Source of the DNA: a virus
Virus record (IMG/VR): IMGVR_UViG_3300019093_001318
Location: 1-41,764 of that record
Direction: 5' to 3' (one strand)
Length of the DNA: 41,764 nucleotides
Part shown: one piece after another, positions 29,909 to 37,782 of the stretch
Layout of the letters: each line of letters starts with the position of its first letter
Numbering within the stretch: position 1 is the stretch's first letter
Translations under genes and position numbers: made by a program
The notes under the pieces: model-generated
What the model was told of the DNA's origin: nothing
Seen by the model: only the letters and a program-made list of their open reading frames with translations
The model's database searches: none

Positions 29909-31384
29909 TTAGAAGTAAACAGATTGTGTTCCAGGTTGGAACGCAACGCCGAGACCCTGCAAGATGATAACGTGGTAGTACAAGTTAGCACCAAAGATGT
30001 TATCGACAACCCCGTAGCGGGTCATGAGACCTACGCGAGGAGCGAAATCATTGGTTCCAATTGTACGTTGTACCATGACAGGTATGTAAGGGCAGTAGAT
30101 GATACCAGTGTCGTAGAACTCTGGTCCTTTGTAGCCCAAGAGGGCGTACTCAAGACGAGAGGCACGAGTAACTGGCGCAGCGCCTGTGCCGCCGAAGTTT
30201 CCTCCAGCGTTGGCTTCAAACTGAGCTTCTGTACGTGTGTCACGATAAACGTTAAATCTTCCTGCAAGTGATCCTACCTTAGCGACGCCGACGGGCTGTG
30301 TATTGACATTACCCTGGACTGGTACCCACTGAAATTCAGGGAGCATTTCCAAGATTGCGCAAACGCGAGGTGTGGCAACAATGAAGTTGGCAGAGCCTCT
30401 GCGATTACGGACTGCAATACGATTAGCTTCGACGATCAACCTCTGATAGAAGTCGCGGTTACGCTCAACAAGCCAGCGACCGTCTGCAGAAGCAGGACTC
30501 CAGATGCTGAAACCGCGGCCTAAGCCACCGTTCAAAGCTGTCTGGATCATTCTGATGATCATTTCACGGTCGATTTCGGCTTGTAACTCATAAGACATAG
30601 CGTTTGTGAGTTCAGTATCGATATCGATGCCGTTCATGTTCTTCAGATCCTGCTCGAGCTCTACGGACCAGCGAGCGGCGAGCCTACGTGTACCTGCCTC
30701 AACTGCAGTTTTCTCAAAGCTAACAACAACTTGAGGAATCTTGCTTGTTAACTCGAAATTAGCGAGCAACTGAGCAACACCCTTGTCGCTGTCGAGCATA
30801 TTGAAATAAGTACCGTCACCAGAGAGAGCAGCGGCACTAGTGCCGGTGAATCTGGAGTCAAGATACTGATATCCTAGCTCTGCGCCTGAGGACTGAGCCT
30901 GAGGGCCCCCGGCATTGCCGGAGACGTTTGGTGCACCGTCACCAGAGTTGATTTGTGAGCCAAGGGAGGTACCCTCGTACTTGTATCGCAAGGCGAATGC
31001 AAGTCCGACGGGGCCACTCATAGGCTGTACACCAACGATTTCGTTAGTGATCAACTCGGGGAACGTACGTCTGATCATGGGAATGAGGATCTTCGGAAGA
31101 CGATAATCACCAGGATTGAATCCTGTATCGTTCTGTGAAGGGAACTGGTTACCGTTATCGGTCCAGCTACCTAGAACAGAGCCTGGGCCAGCAGTATTGT
31201 TGGCTTCCATGCACCACTTCTCTTGGTTTTCCAAAAGAATAGCAGTGTTTAGGCGTGTGTGATCGTCTTCGATAGCTCTAACATTGGTAGAGGTGTAATC
31301 CAGAACTGGACCCCACTTCTCTGTCAATAATTTAGCGCGATCTTCACTAATGTAAGACTGTGAAGGACGAATTTGTTTAGACAT
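29909..31384 (-). CDS. Major capsid protein, T4 gp23-like
   Basis: A 491-residue protein with the gp23 pattern: SEDRAKLLTEKWGPVLDYTS, LLENQEKW, RLPKILIPMIRRTFPELITNEIVGVQPMSGPVGLAFALRYKY-type core, and FIVATPRVCAILE. A likely prohead-protease site is Glu60|Ala61 (WCME|ANNTAG), where T4 gp23 is cut near residue 65. The gene is richer in GC and CG dinucleotides than its neighbours, as expected for very high expression. It has a real 5' leader and a strong terminator, unlike most genes here. It forms the head hexamers. Confidence 0.93.
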   Translation of the reverse strand: MSKQIRPSQSYISEDRAKLLTEKWGPVLDYTSTNVRAIEDDHTRLNTAILLENQEKWCMEANNTAGPGSVLGSWTDNGNQFPSQNDTGFNPGDYRLPKILIPMIRRTFPELITNEIVGVQPMSGPVGLAFALRYKYEGTSLGSQINSGDGAPNVSGNAGGPQAQSSGAELGYQYLDSRFTGTSAAALSGDGTYFNMLDSDKGVAQLLANFELTSKIPQVVVSFEKTAVEAGTRRLAARWSVELEQDLKNMNGIDIDTELTNAMSYELQAEIDREMIIRMIQTALNGGLGRGFSIWSPASADGRWLVERNRDFYQRLIVEANRIAVRNRRGSANFIVATPRVCAILEMLPEFQWVPVQGNVNTQPVGVAKVGSLAGRFNVYRDTRTEAQFEANAGGNFGGTGAAPVTRASRLEYALLGYKGPEFYDTGIIYCPYIPVMVQRTIGTNDFAPRVGLMTRYGVVDNIFGANLYYHVIILQGLGVAFQPGTQSVYF

Positions 31385-31397
31385 ATTGTAATAATTT

Positions 31398-31442
31398 TCC
31401 TATTATTTTTGTCGACCGGTTTTTTCTGTTCAGGCGCTTATA
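31398..31442 (-). promoter_or_regulatory. Leader region of the gp23 gene
   Basis: Minus strand has TATAAG (31437-31442) inside an imperfect inverted repeat AGGC...GCCT, and AGGA (31398-31401) 13 nt before the ATG. No NTAAATA motif abuts the start. It may be a distinct promoter with a ~45-nt leader, or the gene may be read from the gp22 operon. Confidence 0.4.
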
Positions 31443-31460
31443 GCCTCAGGAAATTAAAAA

Positions 31461-32335
31461 TTAGTATTTTTTAAGTTCGCTTAAATAAGCATTGAATGAA
31501 GGATCAGCATCATCATTAGTTGCAACAGACTCATTTACAATAGGTCTATCAACTTCAGAGGATGTAGCAGTTTTAGCAGCTTCTTCTGTGATATTATCTG
31601 TTTTTACTTCTTCATTCTTTTCCCAAAGCCCCAAAGTGTAGTCAAAGTTTTCATTGATGAACTTTTCAGATTTATTAGCAAGCATCTTTCTTGCATAAAC
31701 CTTTCTGTTTTCATCTAACTCTTGAATTTTCTTTTCTAGAGTTAATTCTGCCTTGACTGTAGCAAGCTCTTCAGCAAGAGTCTTGACTTTCTCATTTGTG
31801 GCTTCAAGCTGCGATGCAGCTTCTTTAATTGCTTCTTACCATCAACAACAGCATCTTTGATACTCTCATTAGACACTGCCATGTTTACAGCAAGAATGCT
31901 TCTTATATTTTCCAATACTTTTGTGGCTTTCTTGTTCTTAACAGCTTCATTGATAGAAGCAGTAGGAACTTTATTCTCAAGATAAACCTCAAGATATTTG
32001 GAAATTTTTGCAACCAGTTCATTCTTAAAAGTTGCTGCTTCACTCTGCAAGGCTGTTCCATATTTTTCAATGACAGTCTTTAGCTTGGCAGCGCGATCAG
32101 CATCAATTGCTTCAACAACTTTTTGTAATTTGTTCGTATGGTCAGTATCAATTGCTTCAATAAGCTTTTCTAGTTTAGCAGAATAATCTTCATCCTGTTC
32201 TGTGAGGGCTTTCTTTACATGCAGTTCAACCTTTTCATTTACACTCGTGTTGAAAACATTCTCAATTTCCTTGAGGGTATCCTCTGAAAGGATATCCTTT
32301 GTTGCTTCCTTGAGTACATCAGATATATTGCTCAT
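31461..32335 (-). CDS. Prohead scaffold protein, T4 gp22-like, split by a frameshift
   Basis: The start at 32335 (MSNISDVLKEATKDILSEDTL...) reads a coiled-coil, Lys/Glu-rich protein, but the frame goes off at about 31832-31837 and stops at 31742 after a basic nonsense tail. In the next frame the coil continues without a break (AIKEAASQLEATNEKVKTLA...) to MLANKSEKFINENFDYTLGL and the stop at 31461. One missing A (AAGAAG for AAGAAAG) restores ~291 residues, close to T4 gp22 (269). No standard slippery heptamer is present. Position between gp21 and gp23 and the coiled coil support gp22. It is the core on which the prohead forms. Confidence 0.75.
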
Positions 32336-32338
32336 AAA

Positions 32339-32506
32339 TTAAAATAGTTTTTTCTTGGAAGCTGTTTCAATCTTAGCTTTGAGCTTTGAATCGACAACTT
32401 CCTGTAAATATTTATTGGCTTCAGCATAATTTTTTTGAGAAATATGCTTAACAAAATTAAGCAAATTTGTGTTATTGCTGTCTTTGTTTGTTTTTGTTTC
32501 GGCCAT
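32339..32506 (-). CDS. Small prohead-core-type protein
   Basis: A 55-residue protein, MAETKTNKDSNNTNLLNFVK to ...AKIETASKKKLF, charged and helical. A late promoter lies 5 nt upstream and gp22 starts 3 nt after its stop. T4-like phages often carry a small gene between 21 and 22, and T4 has small core proteins gp67/gp68 nearby. The internal-core role is inferred from position. Confidence 0.6.
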   Translation of the reverse strand: MAETKTNKDSNNTNLLNFVKHISQKNYAEANKYLQEVVDSKLKAKIETASKKKLF

Positions 32507-32511
32507 AGAAG

Positions 32512-32519
32512 TATTTATT
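32512..32519 (-). promoter_or_regulatory. Late promoter AATAAATA, 5 nt before the start at 32506
   Basis: Minus strand reads AATAAATA-CTTCT-ATG. Confidence 0.65.
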
Positions 32520-32523
32520 ACAA

Positions 32524-33186
32524 TTACTTGATTTTTCTAATAAAATTAATGAATTGTTCTTTTAAAAACGATTCAACATCATGTTTGGGTAATTTTGAGA
32601 GTGATTTCTCAAAAGCTTCATACATCTCTTCAAGCTCACCATTGTTCTTTACAACATATTGCTTACTCTCCAGGATACCGTTAACAAAGGCGGAAGGACA
32701 TGATGGATCAGCAACACAGTCAACTGCAATGAGCCTCATGTTGTTCACTCTGTTGACACCATTTTCTTCTTTAAGTTCACCCAAAGCTCTCGATGACATG
32801 CCTACTTTCACACCATCCTTAATTAGACATTCTACTATCTTACCTGCAGGTGTTGAGAGCACTTGTGATCTTCCAACAACATAATTACCATCCAACTTCA
32901 AAGTGGTCACCAAGTGACATGCATTGGCGAGATTGACATCAGCACTTTCAGGGTGATTGAGTTCGCCCATGGCTCTCTTTGTTCCTACCATTTCTTTTAC
33001 ATAACGGTCAACTTCTTTTTCCATGTCTTCACGTGAATAAATGCGCTTGTTTTTATTAACTGTCTCACACATCATATAGGGACCAGAGATAAACAGCTTA
33101 GGGGCTTCTTTGTGGTTTTTTTCTTCGTAAATATATTCGAAATCAGTATTCTCTTGTGGTGTCTCTACGATGAGTTTAAGCGGCAT
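32524..33186 (-). CDS. Prohead core protease, T4 gp21-like
   Basis: A 220-residue serine protease of the herpes/T4 prohead type (S78/U9-like). Catalytic His78 is in MGELNHPES and the catalytic Ser (Ser131 or 132) in VGMSSRALGEL; the N-terminal ISGPYMMCETVNKNKRIYSRE and RSQVLSTPAGK are typical. It cleaves scaffold and capsid proteins, including gp23 at its predicted E|A site. Length matches T4 gp21 (212). A late promoter lies 5 nt upstream. Confidence 0.9.
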   Translation of the reverse strand: MPLKLIVETPQENTDFEYIYEEKNHKEAPKLFISGPYMMCETVNKNKRIYSREDMEKEVDRYVKEMVGTKRAMGELNHPESADVNLANACHLVTTLKLDGNYVVGRSQVLSTPAGKIVECLIKDGVKVGMSSRALGELKEENGVNRVNNMRLIAVDCVADPSCPSAFVNGILESKQYVVKNNGELEEMYEAFEKSLSKLPKHDVESFLKEQFINFIRKIK

Positions 33187-33191
33187 AGAAA

Positions 33192-33199
33192 TATTTATT
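33192..33199 (-). promoter_or_regulatory. Late promoter AATAAATA, 5 nt before the start at 33186
   Basis: Minus strand reads AATAAATA-TTTCT-ATG. Confidence 0.65.
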
Positions 33200-33208
33200 C
33201 TTTCTGTA

Positions 33209-33670
33209 TCATTTTTTACTTATTCCTAACTCTCTCTCAGTCAATATTAAAAACTTGTATCCATGCTTGGTACACCATTCTTGTGCTGATTTCCACTTGG
33301 CTTGATTTTGAATGTACCGGTAATTCTCATAAAGCATGGTACTTTGACGCTTTTTACCCTTAACTGGAGCTTTTACTTGTGTACTCGGCTTTATCTCTAT
33401 GATATATTTTGCTATCTTGTCACCCTCTTTTATTGCTACCACACCATCTGTGTAGTATCTGTGCACTTTACCATCAACAGGGTTAACATATGGTATGATA
33501 ACGGACTCACTAGCCCATTCCAATATGTTAACATTATCATCACACCATCTAAAAAATTTAAGTTCCCATCCACTTCTATATACAGGCATGCCTTTGCCCA
33601 GATATTTAAGTGCATTTTTAGGCTTAAAAATACCTTGTCTGTAGTTATCGTTCTTTTTGAGAGGTAGCAT
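33209..33670 (-). CDS. Head completion protein, T4 gp4-like
   Basis: A 153-residue protein. YRSGWELKFFRWCDDNVNILEWASE (about 31-55) and YYTDGVVAIKEGDKIAKYIIEIKPSTQ (about 72-98) match T4 gp4, whose fold is of the restriction-endonuclease type; Glu in GWELK, Asp in YTDGV and the E-I-K of IIEIKPS form a PD-(D/E)xK-like site. Gp4 acts in head completion after packaging. Its ATG overlaps the gp13 stop by one base (TAATG). Confidence 0.82.
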   Translation of the reverse strand: MLPLKKNDNYRQGIFKPKNALKYLGKGMPVYRSGWELKFFRWCDDNVNILEWASESVIIPYVNPVDGKVHRYYTDGVVAIKEGDKIAKYIIEIKPSTQVKAPVKGKKRQSTMLYENYRYIQNQAKWKSAQEWCTKHGYKFLILTERELGISKK

Positions 33671-34746
33671 TATCCTACGAAAAACATTGGAGGAGCTGCA
33701 TCACCAAATCCTGGAGGACCAGATTGTAGCATCTCTTCAAGTTTACCCTTTTCTTCAAGACCTTGCGAGAGAATATCTGTACCATTTATTTGACCACCAC
33801 CAAACAGAGTTGTTCCTGAATATTTAGTTCGTACATTACCTACAGACACTTTTGATAACGCAAGTGCATATTGGTACACCCATGGTTCCTTGATTATGTC
33901 TCTTATTGGTCTCTCTACGTAACATGCAATAATTCCATAAAATCTGCTTCCAGAGCCTGGTGTTCGAGGGGGTGGATATAAAACGAGGTACTGAGTTCTT
34001 TCATCAAATGTATAGTATTTCTTTTGTGCTAAGAGCTTCTCTCTCATTTTCATCCAGTCTTTCAGAACATACCAGCTAATCAAATCAAAGCCATAATTGC
34101 CCATTGCATAGCTAAAATATGTTTGCTGGGCAAGGGATTGTTCTATGGTAAACAAAGTATTAACACCTGTGGAACTACCTTCTTCAAAATCAAAAACATC
34201 CATAACTTTTCTATAGTCTAGTAAATCATAATCAAAACTATTGACTAGAGTTTCTTGTGAGTTATTTGAGTTGATAAAATTTGCTGTTAATGCATTGTTG
34301 AAGTTAATGACACTGAGATGATTTGTTTTTGTTAGAATTTGATTTTTAAAAATGCCATCCAGGTAGATTGAGCTTAAAGTAGGTGAAGAAGAGAACGTAC
34401 TGCCTGGTATTGAGGATAAAGCTACATACACAACAGGTGAGGGTGAGTTATTTTTATTAAAGAAGGGTGTTATGCTGAACAATTCATCTAGCTTGACACC
34501 CTTGCCATCCACATATAAATCAGAATCAAAAACAAGATATTCTTCAGTATAGCCAGCAAATTTAGTAAACATTTCACAAGCTATGCTTATATTCTCAAAT
34601 AGTTGATCATGATGTATTTCTACATTGATTAGAGGTGCACCCAGAGTGCGCATTATGCGATCAGAGAGGCGCGTGAAAGTGGAAATCTTACTGTTAAGAT
34701 TGGTACTCTCGAAAGCTGTTATCGGGGTTATATCCGTGCACGCCAT
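33670..34746 (-). CDS. Neck protein, T4 gp13-like
   Basis: A 358-residue protein. RIMRTLGAPLINVEIHHDQLFENISIACEMF (about 31-61) is the pattern at the start of gp13-type neck proteins; the C-terminal third (EPWVYQYALALSKVSVGNVRTKYSG...GGGQINGTDIL) agrees with cyanophage gp13. It closes the head and joins it to the tail. Slightly longer than T4 gp13 (309). The promoter is the best late consensus in the window. Confidence 0.78.
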   Translation of the reverse strand: MACTDITPITAFESTNLNSKISTFTRLSDRIMRTLGAPLINVEIHHDQLFENISIACEMFTKFAGYTEEYLVFDSDLYVDGKGVKLDELFSITPFFNKNNSPSPVVYVALSSIPGSTFSSSPTLSSIYLDGIFKNQILTKTNHLSVINFNNALTANFINSNNSQETLVNSFDYDLLDYRKVMDVFDFEEGSSTGVNTLFTIEQSLAQQTYFSYAMGNYGFDLISWYVLKDWMKMREKLLAQKKYYTFDERTQYLVLYPPPRTPGSGSRFYGIIACYVERPIRDIIKEPWVYQYALALSKVSVGNVRTKYSGTTLFGGGQINGTDILSQGLEEKGKLEEMLQSGPPGFGDAAPPMFFVG

Positions 34747-34752
34747 TAATAT

Positions 34753-34760
34753 TATTTATA
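34753..34760 (-). promoter_or_regulatory. Late promoter TATAAATA (perfect), 6 nt before the start at 34746
   Basis: Minus strand reads TATAAATA-ATATTA-ATG, an exact T4 late -10 match. Confidence 0.75.
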
Positions 34761-34766
34761 CAAAAG

Positions 34767-36542
34767 TTATTTAGGAAGCGCAGAAGCTTCACCGCCACCA
34801 GCAGGTTCTGGTGCTGGTGCATCTGCAGCACCTTCAGCTTCTCCACCAGTTTCTGGTACTTCAGGTGTAGGCCCAAAGGCTGGGGGCCCACCTGCTGGAG
34901 CAGCTCCACCACCCATGCCTGATTCACTGCCACCTTCACCAGGAACTGTTGCTCCCATTTCTCTCCAGTTTGGGCCATTATTCTCAATTTGTGACAGCTC
35001 CCATTGCAATTCTTTGTCCTTGCGTAAAAATTCTCTGTTCGCCATCATATCTGTATCTGACCATCCAAGATATCTCTTCTGTGCATATGTTTTAGATATG
35101 AGATCACTCTGTGTAATGGAATTGAAATTCTCAGCTTTGATCTGGAATTTTTGACTTTCTCTTAGTTCATAGAAATTAGTTGGTACATTGAAGATGAGTT
35201 CAAGAGTTTCTTCTCTGATGCCTATCTTGTCTGTTAAACCTTTCATCTTAAGATGTGCAAGAAACCCAGGCTTAATACCTGAAGCAAATCTTTGCTGCAG
35301 TCTGATTACAAATCTGGCAAACTTTAATTCCTCTCTGAGAATATTTGCCCCATCATTGTAGGTATCTTCAGGGTTGAGTCTGTTGACTGGCACTTTGAGT
35401 GATTTGTAAAGTTTTTTAACAAAGTACATCAAATCAGTTAGTTCGCCCAGATTTTGACCACCTGGGAGTGATGTAACATTGGTGCCTTCACTTCCTGTCC
35501 TCTTTGCAAACCAAAAGCTATCCAGCATGGATTGAGGGTTGAATTTTTGCACTGCAGCACCTTGATCTGCATCAAAGGTTCGCTTGGACCAGTACTGTGC
35601 CATTAGCTTTCTTAGATAAGCTTCAGCTTTGGGTGGTGGCATATTTCCCACATCCACATTAAAAACCAATCGCTCAGGTGCTCTGACAAGTCTGTATATG
35701 ACAATAGAATCTTCTATGAGGGAAAGTTGTCTATAAGCACGTCTGCAATTTTCTATGAAAGGCAGTCTTAGCGTTTTTGTTTCATTCCATATTCCTGAAT
35801 TTACGTATGTAACTTGGTTCATGTCCATTGGAACCAATTCTGTCTTCACTATTTTGCCTGGATTCTTAGAATCGTAAATAGGCTTCCTTAGCAAATAGCC
35901 TTTCACTTTGAGATTTTGTACATTTTGGTACACAGGATCCATTGTATCAGAAGGCACCTGCAATACTCCTAGAACACCTTTATCTCTGTAATCTTTATGA
36001 ATAATGTGCTCCCAGTACAGTTCAGAATCAACCAGAAGGTTGCGACAATACTCCCAACCTTTTTGATCCAAATTAAAGAACCCGATGTATTTTTGAAACT
36101 CTTTGCGTACTTCGTTTTTCTGTTGTTCAGAAATTGAGGCATCCTTGAAAACAACTTTTACAATTTCACCTTGTTCATCCTTGTTTATAAACTCATCACA
36201 AATCTCATCAAGTGCGTCAGCTACTTCAGCAAAAGCAGCCATGACTCTGTAATCCATTAATCTGCGAGATTTGTCTGGCTGTATGTTTGCATACATGAAA
36301 TCATGGAAATCACGGTTGCGCAGTACATTAGCAAAAAGATCTTCTGAATATGTCGGCGAATTGGAGATTGATTGTCTGGATAGAGCATCATCTGCTTTGG
36401 TACCCTGATTGTAAAACAATTCATATTTTGGGTTTAATGCATTAATTTTTGCAGAAGGATCAACAGATTGGTATGGTAGATTAGAAGAGATGAACTTCAT
36501 TAAATTTCTGCCGAACGTAGATTCGCGATTGGAGTCTGCCAT
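34767..36542 (-). CDS. Portal protein, T4 gp20-like
   Basis: A 591-residue protein with portal hallmarks: YRVMAAFAEVADALDEICDEFINKDEQG (about 97-124), RAPERLVFNVDVGNMPPPKAEAYLRKLM (about 283-310), LPGGQNLGELTDL and YKSLKVPVNRLNPED. It forms the dodecameric DNA gate at the head vertex. The last ~55 residues are a Gly/Ala/Pro/Glu-rich low-complexity tail. T4 gp20 has 524 residues, so the tail explains most of the excess. A late promoter lies 7 nt upstream. Confidence 0.92.
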   Translation of the reverse strand: MADSNRESTFGRNLMKFISSNLPYQSVDPSAKINALNPKYELFYNQGTKADDALSRQSISNSPTYSEDLFANVLRNRDFHDFMYANIQPDKSRRLMDYRVMAAFAEVADALDEICDEFINKDEQGEIVKVVFKDASISEQQKNEVRKEFQKYIGFFNLDQKGWEYCRNLLVDSELYWEHIIHKDYRDKGVLGVLQVPSDTMDPVYQNVQNLKVKGYLLRKPIYDSKNPGKIVKTELVPMDMNQVTYVNSGIWNETKTLRLPFIENCRRAYRQLSLIEDSIVIYRLVRAPERLVFNVDVGNMPPPKAEAYLRKLMAQYWSKRTFDADQGAAVQKFNPQSMLDSFWFAKRTGSEGTNVTSLPGGQNLGELTDLMYFVKKLYKSLKVPVNRLNPEDTYNDGANILREELKFARFVIRLQQRFASGIKPGFLAHLKMKGLTDKIGIREETLELIFNVPTNFYELRESQKFQIKAENFNSITQSDLISKTYAQKRYLGWSDTDMMANREFLRKDKELQWELSQIENNGPNWREMGATVPGEGGSESGMGGGAAPAGGPPAFGPTPEVPETGGEAEGAADAPAPEPAGGGEASALPK

Positions 36543-36549
36543 ATAGTCT

Positions 36550-36557
36550 TATTTATG
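36550..36557 (-). promoter_or_regulatory. Late promoter CATAAATA, 7 nt before the start at 36542
   Basis: Minus strand reads CATAAATA-AGACTAT-ATG. Confidence 0.6.
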
Positions 36558-36604
36558 ATATACTATGTAATTTAAAGATCTAGTCATTATCTTAGGTTTT
36601 GAAG

Positions 36605-36949
36605 TTATGATGCATCAAGTGTGATAATAGAGTAATCTTTCTTAGAGAGCTTTGAGTAGCCAGCTCTATTACCTACTACAATATCATAGATATTATCTAC
36701 CGGCAGATTGTACACATTTATGGACATTTGATTGAAATTTAAATTGTTAAAATTCTGCCAAGGATATCCTGTGATTTGTGGAAACGAAGAATTGAGGTGA
36801 CCAGATAAAGGGAAGAGATTGATGACACTTACATAAGGGAAAACGGTATTATCGCTACAGCTTAAAAGAACAAAGCTTGTTGCATCAAAGAAATACCCTT
36901 TCATTACAATGGCAGCAGTTTGACCGGGATACAGAGTGATATAGTTCAT
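36605..36949 (-). CDS. Small putative virion protein
   Basis: A 114-residue protein, MNYITLYPGQTAAIVMKGYF..., beta-rich by pattern with several aromatic residues. It starts one base after the gp15-like stop codon and ends ahead of the portal gene, so it is read in the neck operon. No family recognised; a neck or tail accessory protein is likely from position. Confidence 0.55.
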   Translation of the reverse strand: MNYITLYPGQTAAIVMKGYFFDATSFVLLSCSDNTVFPYVSVINLFPLSGHLNSSFPQITGYPWQNFNNLNFNQMSINVYNLPVDNIYDIVVGNRAGYSKLSKKDYSIITLDAS

Positions 36950-36950
36950 T

Positions 36951-37769
36951 TTAATATGCAGTATTAATGCTGTAATTAATATCTGTTATTTGAGGGTATC
37001 CTGATATTGATACAGTTTCAGTTTCATTTATTAATCCAGATGAAACAGGGTAATAATTTGTTGTGGAAAGCTCTTGATAGTTAGTTATGAGTGTGCTTGT
37101 ATGAAAATTTGAATCAATATAAAAAATATTGTTTACTGTACCTGAATTATATGATGCAGTGAATAACCATCCTTTGATTGTAAAGGATGTATCCCCTGTT
37201 ACTCTATATTTTTCATTTGCTGCAATGTCGGTGGGGTATCCCATTGTAATGTTTCCATCCCAAAGCACTTCACTTCTAATCTCTTGAGGAAAAGCAAAAC
37301 CATTTGATACTATCTCTTCTGGTACTCTCCAAGAAAGTATGATATAAGGATTTGTATATGGTACAAAATTGCTCAATATTTGATCCATATCAGATTGAAA
37401 CTTTGTAATAATAGACATGCTAACATTAATACTAACTGGCACCGGGCTGTTATAATAATTTGTTTGACCTTTCTTTAGGTTTTCAGCAGTACCTTGCGGA
37501 AAATAAAACCCGCCTATCTTATTAAAAACTCTGTCATCATCACGGCTAATACTTGCAATGCTTACAGCTACAACAGGTATTGTGATGTTTTGTGCTTTGT
37601 TAACAATGTCATACAGAACCCTTTGCTTTGGGGCATATACGTATCTTACCTGTAAAGCACTTTGTGGTTCTCTTGAATCATTGAAGCGCTTGATGATAAT
37701 GTTATCAAACGCAGCTACAAACTGTGTCATTACATCTTTTATTTCAAAGTGGAACGTTTGGTTCTTCAC
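36951..37769 (-). CDS. Tail sheath stabiliser / tail terminator, T4 gp15-like
   Basis: A 272-residue protein starting at GTG, equal in length to T4 gp15 (272). The layout follows gp15: an N-terminal helix with DNIIIKR, VRYVYAPKQRVLYDIVNKAQ (compare VPITYASKEHFMMKLNK), SPVPVSINVSMSIITKFQSDMDQILSNFVPY (compare SPIKMIYELSIFTRYEDDMFQI) and SFTIKGWLF (compare EVNGWMY). It caps the sheath and joins the tail to the neck. A late promoter lies 5 nt upstream. Confidence 0.78.
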   Translation of the reverse strand: MKNQTFHFEIKDVMTQFVAAFDNIIIKRFNDSREPQSALQVRYVYAPKQRVLYDIVNKAQNITIPVVAVSIASISRDDDRVFNKIGGFYFPQGTAENLKKGQTNYYNSPVPVSINVSMSIITKFQSDMDQILSNFVPYTNPYIILSWRVPEEIVSNGFAFPQEIRSEVLWDGNITMGYPTDIAANEKYRVTGDTSFTIKGWLFTASYNSGTVNNIFYIDSNFHTSTLITNYQELSTTNYYPVSSGLINETETVSISGYPQITDINYSINTAY

Positions 37770-37774
37770 TTAAT

Positions 37775-37782
37775 TATTTATT
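37775..37782 (-). promoter_or_regulatory. Late promoter AATAAATA, 5 nt before GTG at 37769
   Basis: Minus strand reads AATAAATA-ATTAA-GTG. It overlaps the stop of the helicase gene and supports the GTG start. Confidence 0.65.

Noticed and set aside
29924-30271. Plus-strand open frame of 115 codons opposite the capsid gene
   Set aside because: Entirely antisense to the well-supported gp23 gene; explained by its GC-richer codons.
31826-31840. Programmed -1 frameshift in gp22
   Set aside because: A -1 slip would restore the frame, but there is no X-XXY-YYZ heptamer and the site is a short A/G run typical of indel error. Kept as a finding, not as recoding.
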